64,000 nucleotides of DNA from Xanthomonas sp. Leaf131 (GTDB taxonomy: Bacteria > Pseudomonadota > Gammaproteobacteria > Xanthomonadales > Xanthomonadaceae), in contig NZ_LMOG01000005.1 of NCBI RefSeq assembly GCF_001423495.1, forward strand, positions 372,430 through 436,429, given 5' to 3'. The position numbers were made by a program, and so were the translations under genes. A model generated the notes under the pieces. That model did no database searches. It saw only the letters and a list, made by a program, of their open reading frames with translations, and was not told the DNA's origin. Position 1 is the stretch's first letter. Each line of letters opens with the position of its first letter. This document shows, in pieces, positions 44,947-54,848 of the stretch.

Positions 44947-44981
44947 AATATAGCAACTGCTATATAAAACAGCAATTGCTA
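44947..44981 (-). promoter_or_regulatory. Promoter overlapped by two palindromic operators
   Basis: On the minus strand, TTGCTG (44970-44975) and TATATT (44947-44952) are spaced by 17 bp. Palindrome TAGCA-AC-TGCTA (44951-44962) touches the -10. AGCAATTGCT (44971-44980) covers the -35, with its centre 19 bp from the first. A repressor on either site would block polymerase. The half-sites look like MarR-family targets. The leader to the receptor ATG is about 95 bp. The rest of 44849-45169 contains only the SDR terminator. Confidence 0.7.
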
Positions 44982-45096
44982 ACAGGCGGGCGTTCCTCAT
45001 CCCATTGCTTGGCGTGCCGGATCTCCGCATGACGCGCTTAGATGCCAGCTCAGCTGGCGCCCGCAGCCAGAAGCCCGCAGCCAGAAGCCAGAAACG

Positions 45097-45132
45097 ACAA
45101 CGCCCGCCCTCGTTGCCGAGGACGGGCGTGTT
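45097..45132 (-). terminator. Terminator-like hairpin after the SDR gene
   Basis: ACGCCCG (stem), CTCG inner stem, CGAG and CGGGCGT, with one bulge. No strong T-run, so moderate support. Confidence 0.6.
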
Positions 45133-45169
45133 CAGTGGGACGTGCCGACGCGCCGCAGGTGGCGGCGGC

Positions 45170-45964
<795 letters not shown>

Positions 45965-46088
45965 TCAGGTGTGGCGGCCGCATCGAATGTGCAGCTAGAT
46001 GCGCGGCGTGCGCGCACCTCGCTGCACCGGGCGGCTTGCGCACAACGACGTCGTAGCGACAGGCCGCAAGCGTGCTGCAGCACTGTGA

Positions 46089-46982
46089 CTACTGCGCCTT
46101 GATGGCGATGGCAGGCAATCCGCTGCCGGTCAGTTTCTGCTTGGCTTCGGCCAGTTCGCCGGCGCTGCCATACGGCCCCATACGCACGCGGTAGACGGTT
46201 TTGCCGCTGATTTCGGCCGATTCCACGCGTGCGGCCAACCCCATCATCGCCAGCTTGGCCTTGGTCGATTCGGCATCGCCGGAGGCGCCGAACGAGCCGG
46301 CCTGCAGGATGTAGCGGGTGTTGTCCGTCACTGCAGGTGCCGCCGCTGGCGTTGCAGCTGCCGTCGTCGCAGCCGGCTTCGTCGCCGCATTGGCAGGTGT
46401 GGCGGCAGCCGGCGTGGTGAGCGCTGCGGTGCTGGCCGGCGCCGGTGTCGCCGCCACACGTGCGGGCGCAGTTTCCGCCAACGGCTTGGGCGCGCTGGCG
46501 ACGGTTTCGTTCAACGGCACCGGCACGCTGGCGGCCGGCGTGGCCGCTGCCACGCTTGCACCCGGTGCGGGCGCAACCGGCTTGCCTTCCAGCGCCGCAC
46601 GCGCACGCGCGGCTTCTTCGGCGCGCGCACTGGCCGCCAGTTCCGCATCGGACATCTGCACTTCCTTGCCGGGCAGCAAGGTGTAGAAGTCATACTGGGT
46701 CTGCGCATCGCCGGGTTTGGCTTGCGGCTTGGGCGGTTGCGCGCTGGGCTTGGGCAGGTCGGCCGGCGTATCCACGTCGGCATCGGCCACCGGCTCGGGC
46801 TGCGCGTCGGGGTTTGCCCGCGGACCTACGCGCAGGAAGCCGTCGCCGTCCTTCTTGAACAGGTTGGGCGCGGCCAGAAAAATCACTGCCGCAATCGCGG
46901 CGCCCGCCACCAACCACACCCAACCGGGGGTGCCATTGCTGGTGTTGCGTCGCGCCTGACTCTTACCGCGTCGTGCTGCCAT
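46089..46982 (-). CDS. SPOR-domain protein, FtsN-like
   Basis: A 297-residue protein. The cytosolic basic tail (MAARRGKSQARR) and a membrane helix (WVWLVAGAAIAAVIFLAAP) anchor it. A periplasmic linker of Pro, Ala and Thr (about residues 55-215) follows, then the SPOR domain (YILQAGSFGASGDAESTK...KTVYRVRMGPYGS, about 223-297). SPOR binds denuded glycan at the division septum. The start follows the argS gene by 45 bp, as in other gammaproteobacteria where an ftsN-like gene follows argS. Confidence 0.88.
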   Translation of the reverse strand: MAARRGKSQARRNTSNGTPGWVWLVAGAAIAAVIFLAAPNLFKKDGDGFLRVGPRANPDAQPEPVADADVDTPADLPKPSAQPPKPQAKPGDAQTQYDFYTLLPGKEVQMSDAELAASARAEEAARARAALEGKPVAPAPGASVAAATPAASVPVPLNETVASAPKPLAETAPARVAATPAPASTAALTTPAAATPANAATKPAATTAAATPAAAPAVTDNTRYILQAGSFGASGDAESTKAKLAMMGLAARVESAEISGKTVYRVRMGPYGSAGELAEAKQKLTGSGLPAIAIKAQ

Positions 46983-47027
46983 CTACCACTTCTCCGAATC
47001 ACGTCGTTGCGGGCCGTGCGGCCCGAC

Positions 47028-48716
47028 TTACATCTTTTCTGGGGCGCTGACGCCGAGCAGTTCCAGGCCGTTGGCGAGCACCTGTTGCGTGGCGACGGCG
47101 AGGGTGAGTTTGGCGTCGCGCTCTGCGGCATCGTCCACCAGCAGTTTGGTGTTGTGATACCACGTGTGGAAGGCGTGCGCCAATTCACGCAGATACTGCG
47201 CAATCTGATACGGCTCCAGCGTCTGGCCGGCGATTTCCACCACTTCCGCATAGCGCGACAGCTCGACCATGACGTTGAGCGAATGCTCGTCATCCAGACG
47301 CGCCAGCTCGGCCAATCCATGCGCCTGCTCGTACTTGTAGCCTTTTTCCTGCGCCTGGCGCAGCACGCTGCAGACGCGGGCATGTGCGTACTGCACATAG
47401 AACACCGGGTTGTCGTTGCTCTGCTGACGGGCCAGGTCGATATCGAAGGTGAGCTGCGAATCGGGCTTGCGCGCGATCAGGAACCAACGCACCGCATCGG
47501 CGCTGGTTTCTTCGATCAGATCGCGCAGGGTGACGTAGCTGCCGGCACGCTTGGACAGTTTCACTTCCTCGCCGCCGCGCATCACCGTGACCATCTGGTG
47601 CAGCACGTATTCCGGCCAGCCCTGCGGGATGCCCAGTTCCAAGGCCTGCAGGCCGGCGCGCACGCGCGTCAGCGAGCCGTGGTGGTCGGCGCCCAGTTCG
47701 GTGATCGCGCGCTCGTAGCCGCGCTGCCACTTGGTCAGGTGATAGGCCACGTCCGGCACGAAGTAGGTGTAGGTGCCGTCGGACTTGCGCATCACCCGGT
47801 CCTTGTCGTCGCCGAAGTCGGTGGACTTCAACCACAGCGCGCCGCCTTCCTCGTAGGTATGGCCAGAGGCGATCAGTTTCTGCACGGCCTCTTCGACCTT
47901 GCCGTCCTTGTACAGCGAGCTTTCGAGGAAATAGATGTCGAAGTCGACGCGGAATGCGGCCAGGTCGTGGTTCTGCTCGTTGCGCAGATACGCCACGGCG
48001 AAGCGGCGGATCGACTCGATATCGGCCGGGTCCTGGGTACCGGTGACCAGATGACCTTCCAGATTGACGGTGTCGCCGGCCAGGTAAGCGTTGGCTACAT
48101 CGGCGATGTAGTCGCCGCGGTAGCCGTTTTCCGGCCAGCCTTCGCTATCGGGGGTGAGCCCTTGCGCGCGCGCCTGCACCGACAAGGCCAGGTTTTCGAT
48201 CTGCACGCCGGCATCGTTGTAATAGAACTCGCGCTTGACGTTCCAGCCGTTGGCATCGAGCACGCGCGCGAGGCTGTCGCCGATCGCCGCCGCGCGGCCG
48301 TGGCCGACATGCAGCGGGCCGGTCGGGTTGGCCGAGACGTATTCCACGCCCACCGAGCGGCCATTGCCGGCCAGCCCGCGGCCGTAGTCGTGGCCTTGCT
48401 TGATGACATGCGCCACTTCGCGCTGGTAGGCGGAGGGCGTCAGATGGAAGTTGATGAACCCCGGCCCGGCGATCTCCACCTTCGCCACCTCGTCGCTGGC
48501 CGGCAATGCGGCCACCAGGGCCTGCGCCAGTGCGCGCGGATTGGAGCGTGCAGGCTTGGCCAGCAGCATTGCGGCATTGGTGGCGAAGTCGCCGTGCTCG
48601 CGCGTCTTGGGTCGCTCGACCACAAAATCCGGCGGCAGGGTGTCGGCAGGCAGGGTGCCGTTGGCGCGCAAGGCTTCAATACCTTGGCCGATCAGTGCGC
48701 GGAGTTGGGCTTTCAC
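47028..48716 (-). CDS. argS: Arginyl-tRNA synthetase
   Basis: A 562-residue class I synthetase with an N-terminal Add-1 domain, HIGH-type [15 protein letters not shown], an MSK-type [13 protein letters not shown], and the DALR anticodon-binding helices near the C-terminus ([20 protein letters not shown] region). A palindromic CACGTG at the start codon is a chance match and not a parS site. It is upstream of the SPOR gene on the same strand. Essential. Confidence 0.95.
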   Translation of the reverse strand: MKAQLRALIGQGIEALRANGTLPADTLPPDFVVERPKTREHGDFATNAAMLLAKPARSNPRALAQALVAALPASDEVAKVEIAGPGFINFHLTPSAYQREVAHVIKQGHDYGRGLAGNGRSVGVEYVSANPTGPLHVGHGRAAAIGDSLARVLDANGWNVKREFYYNDAGVQIENLALSVQARAQGLTPDSEGWPENGYRGDYIADVANAYLAGDTVNLEGHLVTGTQDPADIESIRRFAVAYLRNEQNHDLAAFRVDFDIYFLESSLYKDGKVEEAVQKLIASGHTYEEGGALWLKSTDFGDDKDRVMRKSDGTYTYFVPDVAYHLTKWQRGYERAITELGADHHGSLTRVRAGLQALELGIPQGWPEYVLHQMVTVMRGGEEVKLSKRAGSYVTLRDLIEETSADAVRWFLIARKPDSQLTFDIDLARQQSNDNPVFYVQYAHARVCSVLRQAQEKGYKYEQAHGLAELARLDDEHSLNVMVELSRYAEVVEIAGQTLEPYQIAQYLRELAHAFHTWYHNTKLLVDDAAERDAKLTLAVATQQVLANGLELLGVSAPEKM

Positions 48717-48802
48717 GTGGGATCTGCTTGGAACGAAACCACCGATTTTACCCGACCGCGCGCCCCCGGGTCCGGCCGACGGTTCAGGTCAGCGCCGCGC
48801 CG

Positions 48803-49480
48803 TCATCCCAGCCAGCCGCGCTCGGCCAGCGAGACCGGGCGGCCGTCGCCGATCACGAAGTGATCCAGCAGGCGGATATCCACCAGATCCAGTGCCTCCA
48901 GCAACCGTTTGGTGACCGCGCGGTCCGCCTCGGAGGGCTCCGGATTGCCTGAAGGGTGGTTGTGCCCAACGATGACCGCTGAGGCGTTGTGCAGTAGCGC
49001 CCGCCGCACCACTTCGCGCGTATGGATGTCGGCGCCATCAAGCGTGCCGGTGAACAATTCCTCGAAGGCGATGGCGTGATGTTTGGTATCCAGGTACAGC
49101 ACGGCGAACACCTCGTACGCCTTCGCACGCAGTCGCTGCGAAAAATAGCGGCCGACGCTGGGCGGGTCGCTGAGCGCTTCGCCGCGCTCCAGCTCGCTCA
49201 TCAGATGGCGATGGGCCAGTTCCAGCGCCGCGTTGAGCTTGCAGGCCGAGGCGGGCCCAAGGCCGGGCAGGCGCGCCAGCGCCGGGGCCGGGCGATCCAG
49301 CAGCACGCGCAGCGGGCCGTGGCGAAGCAGCAGATCGCGTGCGGTGCGCACGGCGTCCTGGCCGCGCAGACCGGAGCCGACAAAGATCGCCAGCAGCTCG
49401 GCATCGGATAAGGCAGTCGCCCCGCGCGCCAGAAGTTTCTCGCGCGGGCGTTCGTCGGTGGGCCAGTCGTGAATGTGCAT
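48803..49480 (-). CDS. radC: RadC family JAMM-domain protein
   Basis: A 225-residue protein. N-terminal HhH-like helices ([21 protein letters not shown]), then the JAB/MPN metal motif [14 protein letters not shown] with preceding Glu (AFEELFTGT). This is the usual RadC layout; the direct biochemical role remains unsettled. The start at [12 protein letters not shown] is preferred over 49534. It is divergent from coaBC, with 96 bp between start codons. Confidence 0.9.
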   Translation of the reverse strand: MHIHDWPTDERPREKLLARGATALSDAELLAIFVGSGLRGQDAVRTARDLLLRHGPLRVLLDRPAPALARLPGLGPASACKLNAALELAHRHLMSELERGEALSDPPSVGRYFSQRLRAKAYEVFAVLYLDTKHHAIAFEELFTGTLDGADIHTREVVRRALLHNASAVIVGHNHPSGNPEPSEADRAVTKRLLEALDLVDIRLLDHFVIGDGRPVSLAERGWLG

Positions 49481-49576
49481 ATGGCGAGATTGCCGGTGCT
49501 CATCGCTCACGCCTATCAGGCCAGGTGGGGGCATCGGCTAATCTAGTTGTCCTTGTAACCGTAGGACGACTCCGAC

Positions 49577-50851
49577 GTGATCGGCTCCACTCAGGCCCGC
49601 CCCCTGGACGGACAGCGTTTGCTGCTGTGCGTCGGCGGAGGCATTGCCGCTTACAAATCGCTCGAACTGGTCCGTCGCCTGCGCGACGCCGGCGCGCAGG
49701 TGCAGGTCGCCATGACCAGCGGCGCACAACAATTCGTCACCCCGCTCAGCTTCCAGGCGCTGTCCGGGCTGCCCACCCGCACCACCTTGTGGGACAGCGC
49801 CGCCGAGCAGGCGATGGGCCATATCGAACTGGCGCGCTGGGCCGATCAGGTGATCGTTGCCCCGGCCACCGCCGATCTGCTGGCGCGTCTGGCGCACGGC
49901 CTGGCTGACGACCTGGTCACCACGCTGTGCCTGGCCACGACCGCGCCGCTGACCGTGGCCCCGGCGATGAACCATCGCATGTGGCTGCACCCGGCCACGC
50001 AGGCGAATGTGGCGACCCTGTCCGCACGCGGCGTGCGCGTGGTCGGCCCGGACGATGGTCCGCTGGCCGAGGGCGAGTCCGGCCCCGGTCGGCTGGCCGA
50101 GCCGGCGGCGATCATTGACGCCCTGGCCGGCGGTGCCGGCACCGGCAGCACCGCGCCGGTCGCCTCTAAAAGTGCTGCTGCCCCGGCCTTCGTGCCCAGC
50201 AGCGCGCAGTTGGAAGGTTTGCGCATCGTGATCAGCGCCGGCCCGACCTTCGAGGACCTGGACCCGGTGCGTTACGTCGGCAACCGCAGCAGCGGCAAGA
50301 TGGGTTATGCGCTGGCCGCCGCGGCCGCACACCAGGGCGCCGACGTGGTGCTGGTCAGCGGTCCGGTCCACCAGACCACCCCTGCCGGCGTACAGCGGAT
50401 CGACGTGCGCTCGGCTGCGCAGATGCGCGATGCGGTGCTGGGTGCGTTCCCGGCCGACATCTACATCGGTGCCGCCGCGGTGGCCGACTACACCCCCAAG
50501 CGGGTGGTCGCGCAGAAGATCAAGAAGACCGGCGAAACGCTGACCCTGGAACTGGTGCGCACCCCGGACATCCTGTCCGAGGTCGCCTCGCAAACCGGCG
50601 CACTGAAACTGGTGGTCGGTTTTGCTGCCGAAACGCACGACGTGGAGCACTATGCGCGTGGCAAGCTGGCCGCCAAGCGGCTGGATCTGATCATCGCCAA
50701 TCAGGTGGGGATCGAAGGCGGCGGCTTCGAAAGCGACAACAATGCTGCAATCGCGTATTGGCAGGGCGGCGAACGCGACTTCCCGAGCAGCAGCAAAACC
50801 GAATTGGCCGAGCAACTGCTGGCCCTGATCGCGGAGAGATTGCAGGCATGA
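49577..50851 (+). CDS. coaBC: Bifunctional phosphopantothenoylcysteine decarboxylase / ligase
   Basis: A 424-residue enzyme for two steps of coenzyme A synthesis. The CoaC half has [15 protein letters not shown], active-site His in [12 protein letters not shown] and the PAMNHRMW loop. The CoaB half has [24 protein letters not shown] and [16 protein letters not shown]. Start is GTG at 49577. One oddity: the flap that normally reads ACGxxGxGRM is [10 protein letters not shown] here, so the position of E. coli Cys158 is Glu165. It overlaps dut by 4 bp (ATGA). Confidence 0.93.
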   Translation: MIGSTQARPLDGQRLLLCVGGGIAAYKSLELVRRLRDAGAQVQVAMTSGAQQFVTPLSFQALSGLPTRTTLWDSAAEQAMGHIELARWADQVIVAPATADLLARLAHGLADDLVTTLCLATTAPLTVAPAMNHRMWLHPATQANVATLSARGVRVVGPDDGPLAEGESGPGRLAEPAAIIDALAGGAGTGSTAPVASKSAAAPAFVPSSAQLEGLRIVISAGPTFEDLDPVRYVGNRSSGKMGYALAAAAAHQGADVVLVSGPVHQTTPAGVQRIDVRSAAQMRDAVLGAFPADIYIGAAAVADYTPKRVVAQKIKKTGETLTLELVRTPDILSEVASQTGALKLVVGFAAETHDVEHYARGKLAAKRLDLIIANQVGIEGGGFESDNNAAIAYWQGGERDFPSSSKTELAEQLLALIAERLQA

Positions 50852-51315
50852 GCCACCCCACCCAGTTCTTGCAAGTGAAGTTGCTCGACCCGCGCTTCGG
50901 CGATCTGTGGCCGTTGCCGGCCTACGCCACCGAAGCCAGCGCCGGCATGGACCTGCGCGCCGCGCTGGAAGCACCCATGACGCTGGAGCCGGGCGATGCG
51001 GCGTTGATTCCCAGCGGCATCGCGATCCATCTGTCCGACCCGCAGGTGTGCGCGGTGATCCTGCCGCGTTCGGGCCTGGGCCATCGCCATGGCATCGTGC
51101 TCGGCAACGGCACCGGGCTCATCGATGCCGATTACCAGGGGCCGCTGCTGATCAGCACCTGGAATCGCGGCCGCGCCGCCTTCACCATCGAGCCGGGCGA
51201 CCGCATCGCGCAGCTGGTGATCCTGCCGATCGTGCGCGTGGGCTTGCAAGTGGTGGATACTTTCGTCGACAGCGCGCGGGGAGCGGGTGGATTCGGCCAC
51301 ACCGGCGTGCGCTGA
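50848..51315 (+). CDS. dut: Deoxyuridine triphosphatase
   Basis: A 155-residue homotrimeric dUTPase. Motifs [28 protein letters not shown] and a C-terminal [10 protein letters not shown] mark the five conserved regions. It lowers dUTP and feeds dUMP to thymidylate synthesis. The ATG overlaps the coaBC stop. Followed 12 bp later by algC, matching the coaBC-dut-algC order of Pseudomonas. Confidence 0.94.
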   Translation: MSHPTQFLQVKLLDPRFGDLWPLPAYATEASAGMDLRAALEAPMTLEPGDAALIPSGIAIHLSDPQVCAVILPRSGLGHRHGIVLGNGTGLIDADYQGPLLISTWNRGRAAFTIEPGDRIAQLVILPIVRVGLQVVDTFVDSARGAGGFGHTGVR

Positions 51316-51327
51316 CGGGGGCGTCAT

Positions 51328-53676
51328 ATGAGCAAAGCGAGCGAGCGCAGGCAGTCGGTGTCCGGCATGCGCACGAGTGGTCCGGTGTTGGGGGGCGTGT
51401 TGTTGCTGCTGGCGGCCTGGTTTGGCTGGAGCAGCTACGCGCAATGGCGCGAAGACGTGATTGCGCAAGACCTGGAGCAGGCGCGCGACCGTGCGGTGCA
51501 GGACGTCAGCCAGGCCATGGTCACGCAGGCCAGTCAGTTCGACGCCGTGCTCAAGCAGCCGCAGGTCATCGCTGCATTGGCCAACGGCGACGCGCTGGCC
51601 GCAGCCTCGACCATCCGCGAGCACTTCAAGGGCGCCGAGGACGTGCAGGTGCTGCCTGGCGATCTGGCCGCTGCCTATGACAACCCCAAGGACTTCGGTT
51701 ACGCGCGGCTGAGCCTGCTCGAATCGGCGCTGGTCGGCGAGCGCACGCAGGTGCATGTGGTGCGTGACGCCAAGCAGGTTCGCCTCGGCGTGGCAGCGGC
51801 GGTGCGTTTGGGCACGCAGCCGGCGGTAGCGTATGCGCGCCTGCCGCTGCTGCGTCTGACCGGACCGCTGGATGCGATCGCAGTGCCCGGCAGTGCGTAT
51901 CTGGCATTGCGCCAGGGCAGCTACAACGTGACCCAGCAAGGCGACGTGTCGCTGGGCGATGCCGCCGAAACCCTGGCCAGGCCGCTGGGCGACAGCGGTC
52001 TGCGCGTTGCCGCCGCGGTACGGCAGAGCGACAGTGGCCCGCTGGGTCTTGGCGCGCTCGGTTGCGCGATCGTGGCGGCGTTGCTGCTCGTCATCGCCGT
52101 GCTGCTGGTGCTCGCCAGCCGTGGCCGGGTCGCCTTGCCGCGCCGCCGTGTTGCCAGCGAGTCGAATGCCGACGAACCCACCTTCAGTCAAAGCCTGCAG
52201 CACGATGCCAGCCTGGTCAGCCAGGCGCGCGTACTGGATCAAGACGCAGCAGAACCAGCGGCACCGGCCTTGGTACCGGCGGTGCAGATCGCCACCGAGA
52301 TGTTCCGCGCCTATGACATCCGCGGCGTGGTCGGCAAAGACTTGAATCCTGGCGTTGCCGCGCTGATCGGCCAGGCCATCGGCAGCGTGATGCAGGCGCA
52401 GGGCCTGCGCGAGGTGGTGGTCGGCCGCGACGGACGTCTGTCGGGCCCGGAGCTTGCCAATGGTCTGATCGACGGCCTGCGCCGCGCCGGCTGCAACGTG
52501 ATCGACATCGGCCTGGCACCCACGCCGGTGGTGTATTTCGGCGCCTACGAGCTGCGCGCCGGCAGCTGCGTGGCGGTGACCGGCAGCCACAATCCTCCCG
52601 ACTACAACGGCTTCAAGATCGTGATCGGCGGCGAGACCTTGTCGGGCGCGGCGATTGCCGAACTGCACCAGCGCATCAACGAGGGCCGCCTGCATACTGC
52701 AGCGGCGCCTGGCGAACTGGAACAGCGCGACATCAGCGATGCCTATATCCAGCGCATCGCTGACGACGTGCAGCTGGATCGCCCGATCAAGGTGGTGGTG
52801 GATGCCGGCAATGGCGTGGCCGGCGAGATCGCACCACGCTTGCTGGAAGCGATCGGTGCTGAAGTCATCCCGTTGTACTGCGATCTCGACGGCACCTTTC
52901 CCAACCACCATCCGGACCCGAGCGAGCCGCATAATCTCGACGATCTGGTCAAGATGGTGCAGCGCTTCGATGCGGACATCGGCGTGGCCTTCGATGGCGA
53001 TGCCGATCGTCTGGGGGTGGTCACCAAGGAAGGCGCCATCGTGTTCCCGGACCGCCTGCTGATGCTGTTCGCCGCCGACGTGCTGCAACGCAATCCCGGC
53101 GCGCTGGTGATCTACGATGTAAAGTGCACCGGCAAGCTGTCCGACTACGTGTTGCGCAATGGCGGCAGCCCGTTGATGTGGAAGACCGGGCACTCGCTGA
53201 TCAAGTCCAAGATGCGCGAGACCGACGCCGAACTGGCGGGCGAGATGAGCGGGCACTTCTTCTTCAAGGAACGCTGGTACGGCTTCGACGACGGCATCTA
53301 TGCCGCTGCACGCCTGCTGGAAATCCTGGCCCAGCGCGAGGAAACCCCCTCCGAAGTGTTGAACGCGTTGCCCGAAAGCGTGGCCACGCCGGAGATCAAG
53401 GTGCCGGTGGACGGCGATGCGCACGCGCTGGTGGCGCGCTTTGTCGAACGCGCGCAGGCCAGCGAAGAATCGCCGTTCGAATCGGCGCGTTTGTCCACCA
53501 TCGACGGACTGCGTGCGGACTTTGCCGACGGCTGGGGCCTGGTACGTGCGTCCAACACCACACCGATCCTGGTGCTGCGTTTCGAAGCCGACACCGAGGC
53601 CGCATTGAACCGGATCCGCACATTGTTCCGCAGCGAGTTGCAGGCTTTGCTGCCAGAACATCCGCTGACGTTCTGA
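51328..53676 (+). CDS. algC: Phosphomannomutase/phosphoglucomutase with N-terminal membrane domain (AlgC-like)
   Basis: A 782-residue protein. The first about 290 residues hold TM1 (LGGVLLLLAAWFGW, about 16-35), a periplasmic-type region and TM2 (CAIVAALLLVIAVLLVLAS, about 243-262). The mutase part starts at VQIATEMFRAYDIRGVVGK with phosphoserine Ser420 (TGSHNPPDYNG), metal loop DGDADR (Asp556) and sugar loop GEMSGHFFF. It interconverts mannose and glucose 6- and 1-phosphates for LPS, xanthan and nucleotide-sugar synthesis. Pseudomonas AlgC also has a longer annotated form with a membrane region. It lies in the coaBC-dut-algC unit and is followed by a hairpin at 53700. Confidence 0.9.
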   Translation: MSKASERRQSVSGMRTSGPVLGGVLLLLAAWFGWSSYAQWREDVIAQDLEQARDRAVQDVSQAMVTQASQFDAVLKQPQVIAALANGDALAAASTIREHFKGAEDVQVLPGDLAAAYDNPKDFGYARLSLLESALVGERTQVHVVRDAKQVRLGVAAAVRLGTQPAVAYARLPLLRLTGPLDAIAVPGSAYLALRQGSYNVTQQGDVSLGDAAETLARPLGDSGLRVAAAVRQSDSGPLGLGALGCAIVAALLLVIAVLLVLASRGRVALPRRRVASESNADEPTFSQSLQHDASLVSQARVLDQDAAEPAAPALVPAVQIATEMFRAYDIRGVVGKDLNPGVAALIGQAIGSVMQAQGLREVVVGRDGRLSGPELANGLIDGLRRAGCNVIDIGLAPTPVVYFGAYELRAGSCVAVTGSHNPPDYNGFKIVIGGETLSGAAIAELHQRINEGRLHTAAAPGELEQRDISDAYIQRIADDVQLDRPIKVVVDAGNGVAGEIAPRLLEAIGAEVIPLYCDLDGTFPNHHPDPSEPHNLDDLVKMVQRFDADIGVAFDGDADRLGVVTKEGAIVFPDRLLMLFAADVLQRNPGALVIYDVKCTGKLSDYVLRNGGSPLMWKTGHSLIKSKMRETDAELAGEMSGHFFFKERWYGFDDGIYAAARLLEILAQREETPSEVLNALPESVATPEIKVPVDGDAHALVARFVERAQASEESPFESARLSTIDGLRADFADGWGLVRASNTTPILVLRFEADTEAALNRIRTLFRSELQALLPEHPLTF

Positions 53677-53699
53677 TCGACGCGTGAGGTGACGGGTAA

Positions 53700-53727
53700 C
53701 TGCTCTGCCTGGAGACAGGCAGAGCAG
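53700..53727. terminator. Hairpin after algC
   Basis: Perfect 11-bp stem CTGCTCTGCCT/AGGCAGAGCAG with a 6-base loop. No T-run. Possible terminator, or a REP-like hairpin next to the RAYT-like gene. Confidence 0.65.
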
Positions 53728-53749
53728 GGTGTGCGGTGGTTGTTGCCGA

Positions 53750-54253
53750 TCACACGCTGCGCGATGCTGACAAACGTGGGCGATCAGCGTCATCGTGCAA
53801 CAACCAGACTGCGTCCCAATACGGATATTCACCGATCTGATCGGCCAGCCCCGCACGCAACGGCAGCGCGACCAGCGAGCGCGCGAACTGTCGATGGTCG
53901 GCATGCAGCGCAAGCGCCGACGCATGCATCTGCGGCTGCCACACCGTTCCGCCACGACCACGCGCGCGGTTGACCGCCGCGCCAGCCGCCTGTCGCGCCA
54001 CGGCAGCCCTCTGCAGTAGCGCAGCCTTGCCCGGTGCCTGTAGCAGGGCGCACCAACTGTCCGGCAGCAGCACCCAACACAGCAGCTGCGCACCCTGCCA
54101 ATGACCGGCCATCGCAAGGCTCGCTGCGGCTGCCCGCGCGCAACGCCAATCCGCAAACAAGCGCACCTGCTGATGCGTGTGCAGCCGCAAGTGCCAGTGC
54201 GCCGCAATCGGCGCCGACTCGGACAAAGGACGATGGAGGAGCGCACTGGACAT
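53750..54253 (-). CDS. Degenerate REP-associated tyrosine transposase (RAYT)-like protein
   Basis: A 167-residue protein whose last part (ARGRGGTVWQPQMHASAL... and RSLVALPLRAGLADQIGEYPYWDAVWLL) follows the conserved C-terminal layout of IS200/RAYT transposases (usually ...GSLWQGRYKS... and ...NPVRAGLV...YPWSSY). The catalytic HUH motif position reads LLPDSWCALL instead of MPNHFHLL, and no Tyr is seen in the helix where the nucleophile belongs (AAVARQAAGAAVNRARG). It therefore cannot cut DNA by the usual mechanism. It may be a pseudogene or a domesticated binding protein. The start at MSSALLHRP was chosen; MPPLF at 54289 is possible. Confidence 0.6.
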   Translation of the reverse strand: MSSALLHRPLSESAPIAAHWHLRLHTHQQVRLFADWRCARAAAASLAMAGHWQGAQLLCWVLLPDSWCALLQAPGKAALLQRAAVARQAAGAAVNRARGRGGTVWQPQMHASALALHADHRQFARSLVALPLRAGLADQIGEYPYWDAVWLLHDDADRPRLSASRSV

Positions 54254-54506
54254 GAGCACAGCATGCCGATGCGCAAACAGTGGCGGCATCGGCGATGCGC
54301 GTCATCTCAGGTCGGTAACCAGCGCATCGTGGTGTACGAAGAAACGCATTGACGCTCGGACATCGCGCACCTGGCGTTATCCACTGCAAAGCAGAGCCGA
54401 TGCAGCGCGCTCCATCAGCTCAGTGGCGTAGCCAGCATCCCCTCAAAAGCCCAGAGACGTGGAGCACCAGTGCCGCACTTGCGACTCCTCAATCCCCAAT
54501 CCCCGC

Positions 54507-54848
54507 TCAATGCACGGCACGATCCCGCTTCCAGCCGCGATGCTTCACATCCAGATACAGGCTGTAGAACGCGGTAAACGCCGGAAACAGGTTCTGCAGC
54601 ACGCCCACCGAATCCTGCTTGGCCGAGAACACGAAGTAGCTCAGCGTCATCAGGCTGCCCACCACGCTCATGTACCAGAACATGCGCGGAATCACCGGCT
54701 TGCCGGCACGCTTGGAGGCGACGAACTGCACCAGCCAGCGGCCACCGAACATCAGCGCGCCCACATAGCCGATCAGCTTCCAGCCGGTGACATGCAGCCC
54801 GGTCCAGTACAGCCAGGTCAGCGGTTGATCCAGCCAATGCAGTTCCAT
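54507..54848 (-). CDS. LAB_N-domain membrane protein
   Basis: A 113-residue protein with about three transmembrane helices. The conserved segment GYVGALMFGGRWLVQFVAS and IPRMFWYMSVVGSLMTLSYF match the lipid-A-disaccharide-synthase N-terminal (LAB_N) family, here as a stand-alone protein. The family is found beside glycosyltransferase 2 genes. The start overlaps the stop of that upstream gene (TAATG), so the pair is co-translated and may act on a lipid-linked sugar. Confidence 0.8.
   Translation of the reverse strand: MELHWLDQPLTWLYWTGLHVTGWKLIGYVGALMFGGRWLVQFVASKRAGKPVIPRMFWYMSVVGSLMTLSYFVFSAKQDSVGVLQNLFPAFTAFYSLYLDVKHRGWKRDRAVH

Noticed and set aside
48705..48725. TTTCACGTGGG resembling parS
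   Set aside because: Only the CACGTG core and a few bases match TGTTTCACGTGAAACA, and it lies in the argS start codon region, far from parAB.
46722..48863. 713-residue plus-strand open frame
   Set aside because: Antisense to argS and the SPOR gene; no motif or ribosome site.
50701..54276. 1191-residue minus-strand open frame
   Set aside because: It runs antisense through dut and algC, which have clear motifs. Composition is His/Gln/Arg-rich, as expected for the reverse of GC-rich coding sequence, and no family is recognisable.
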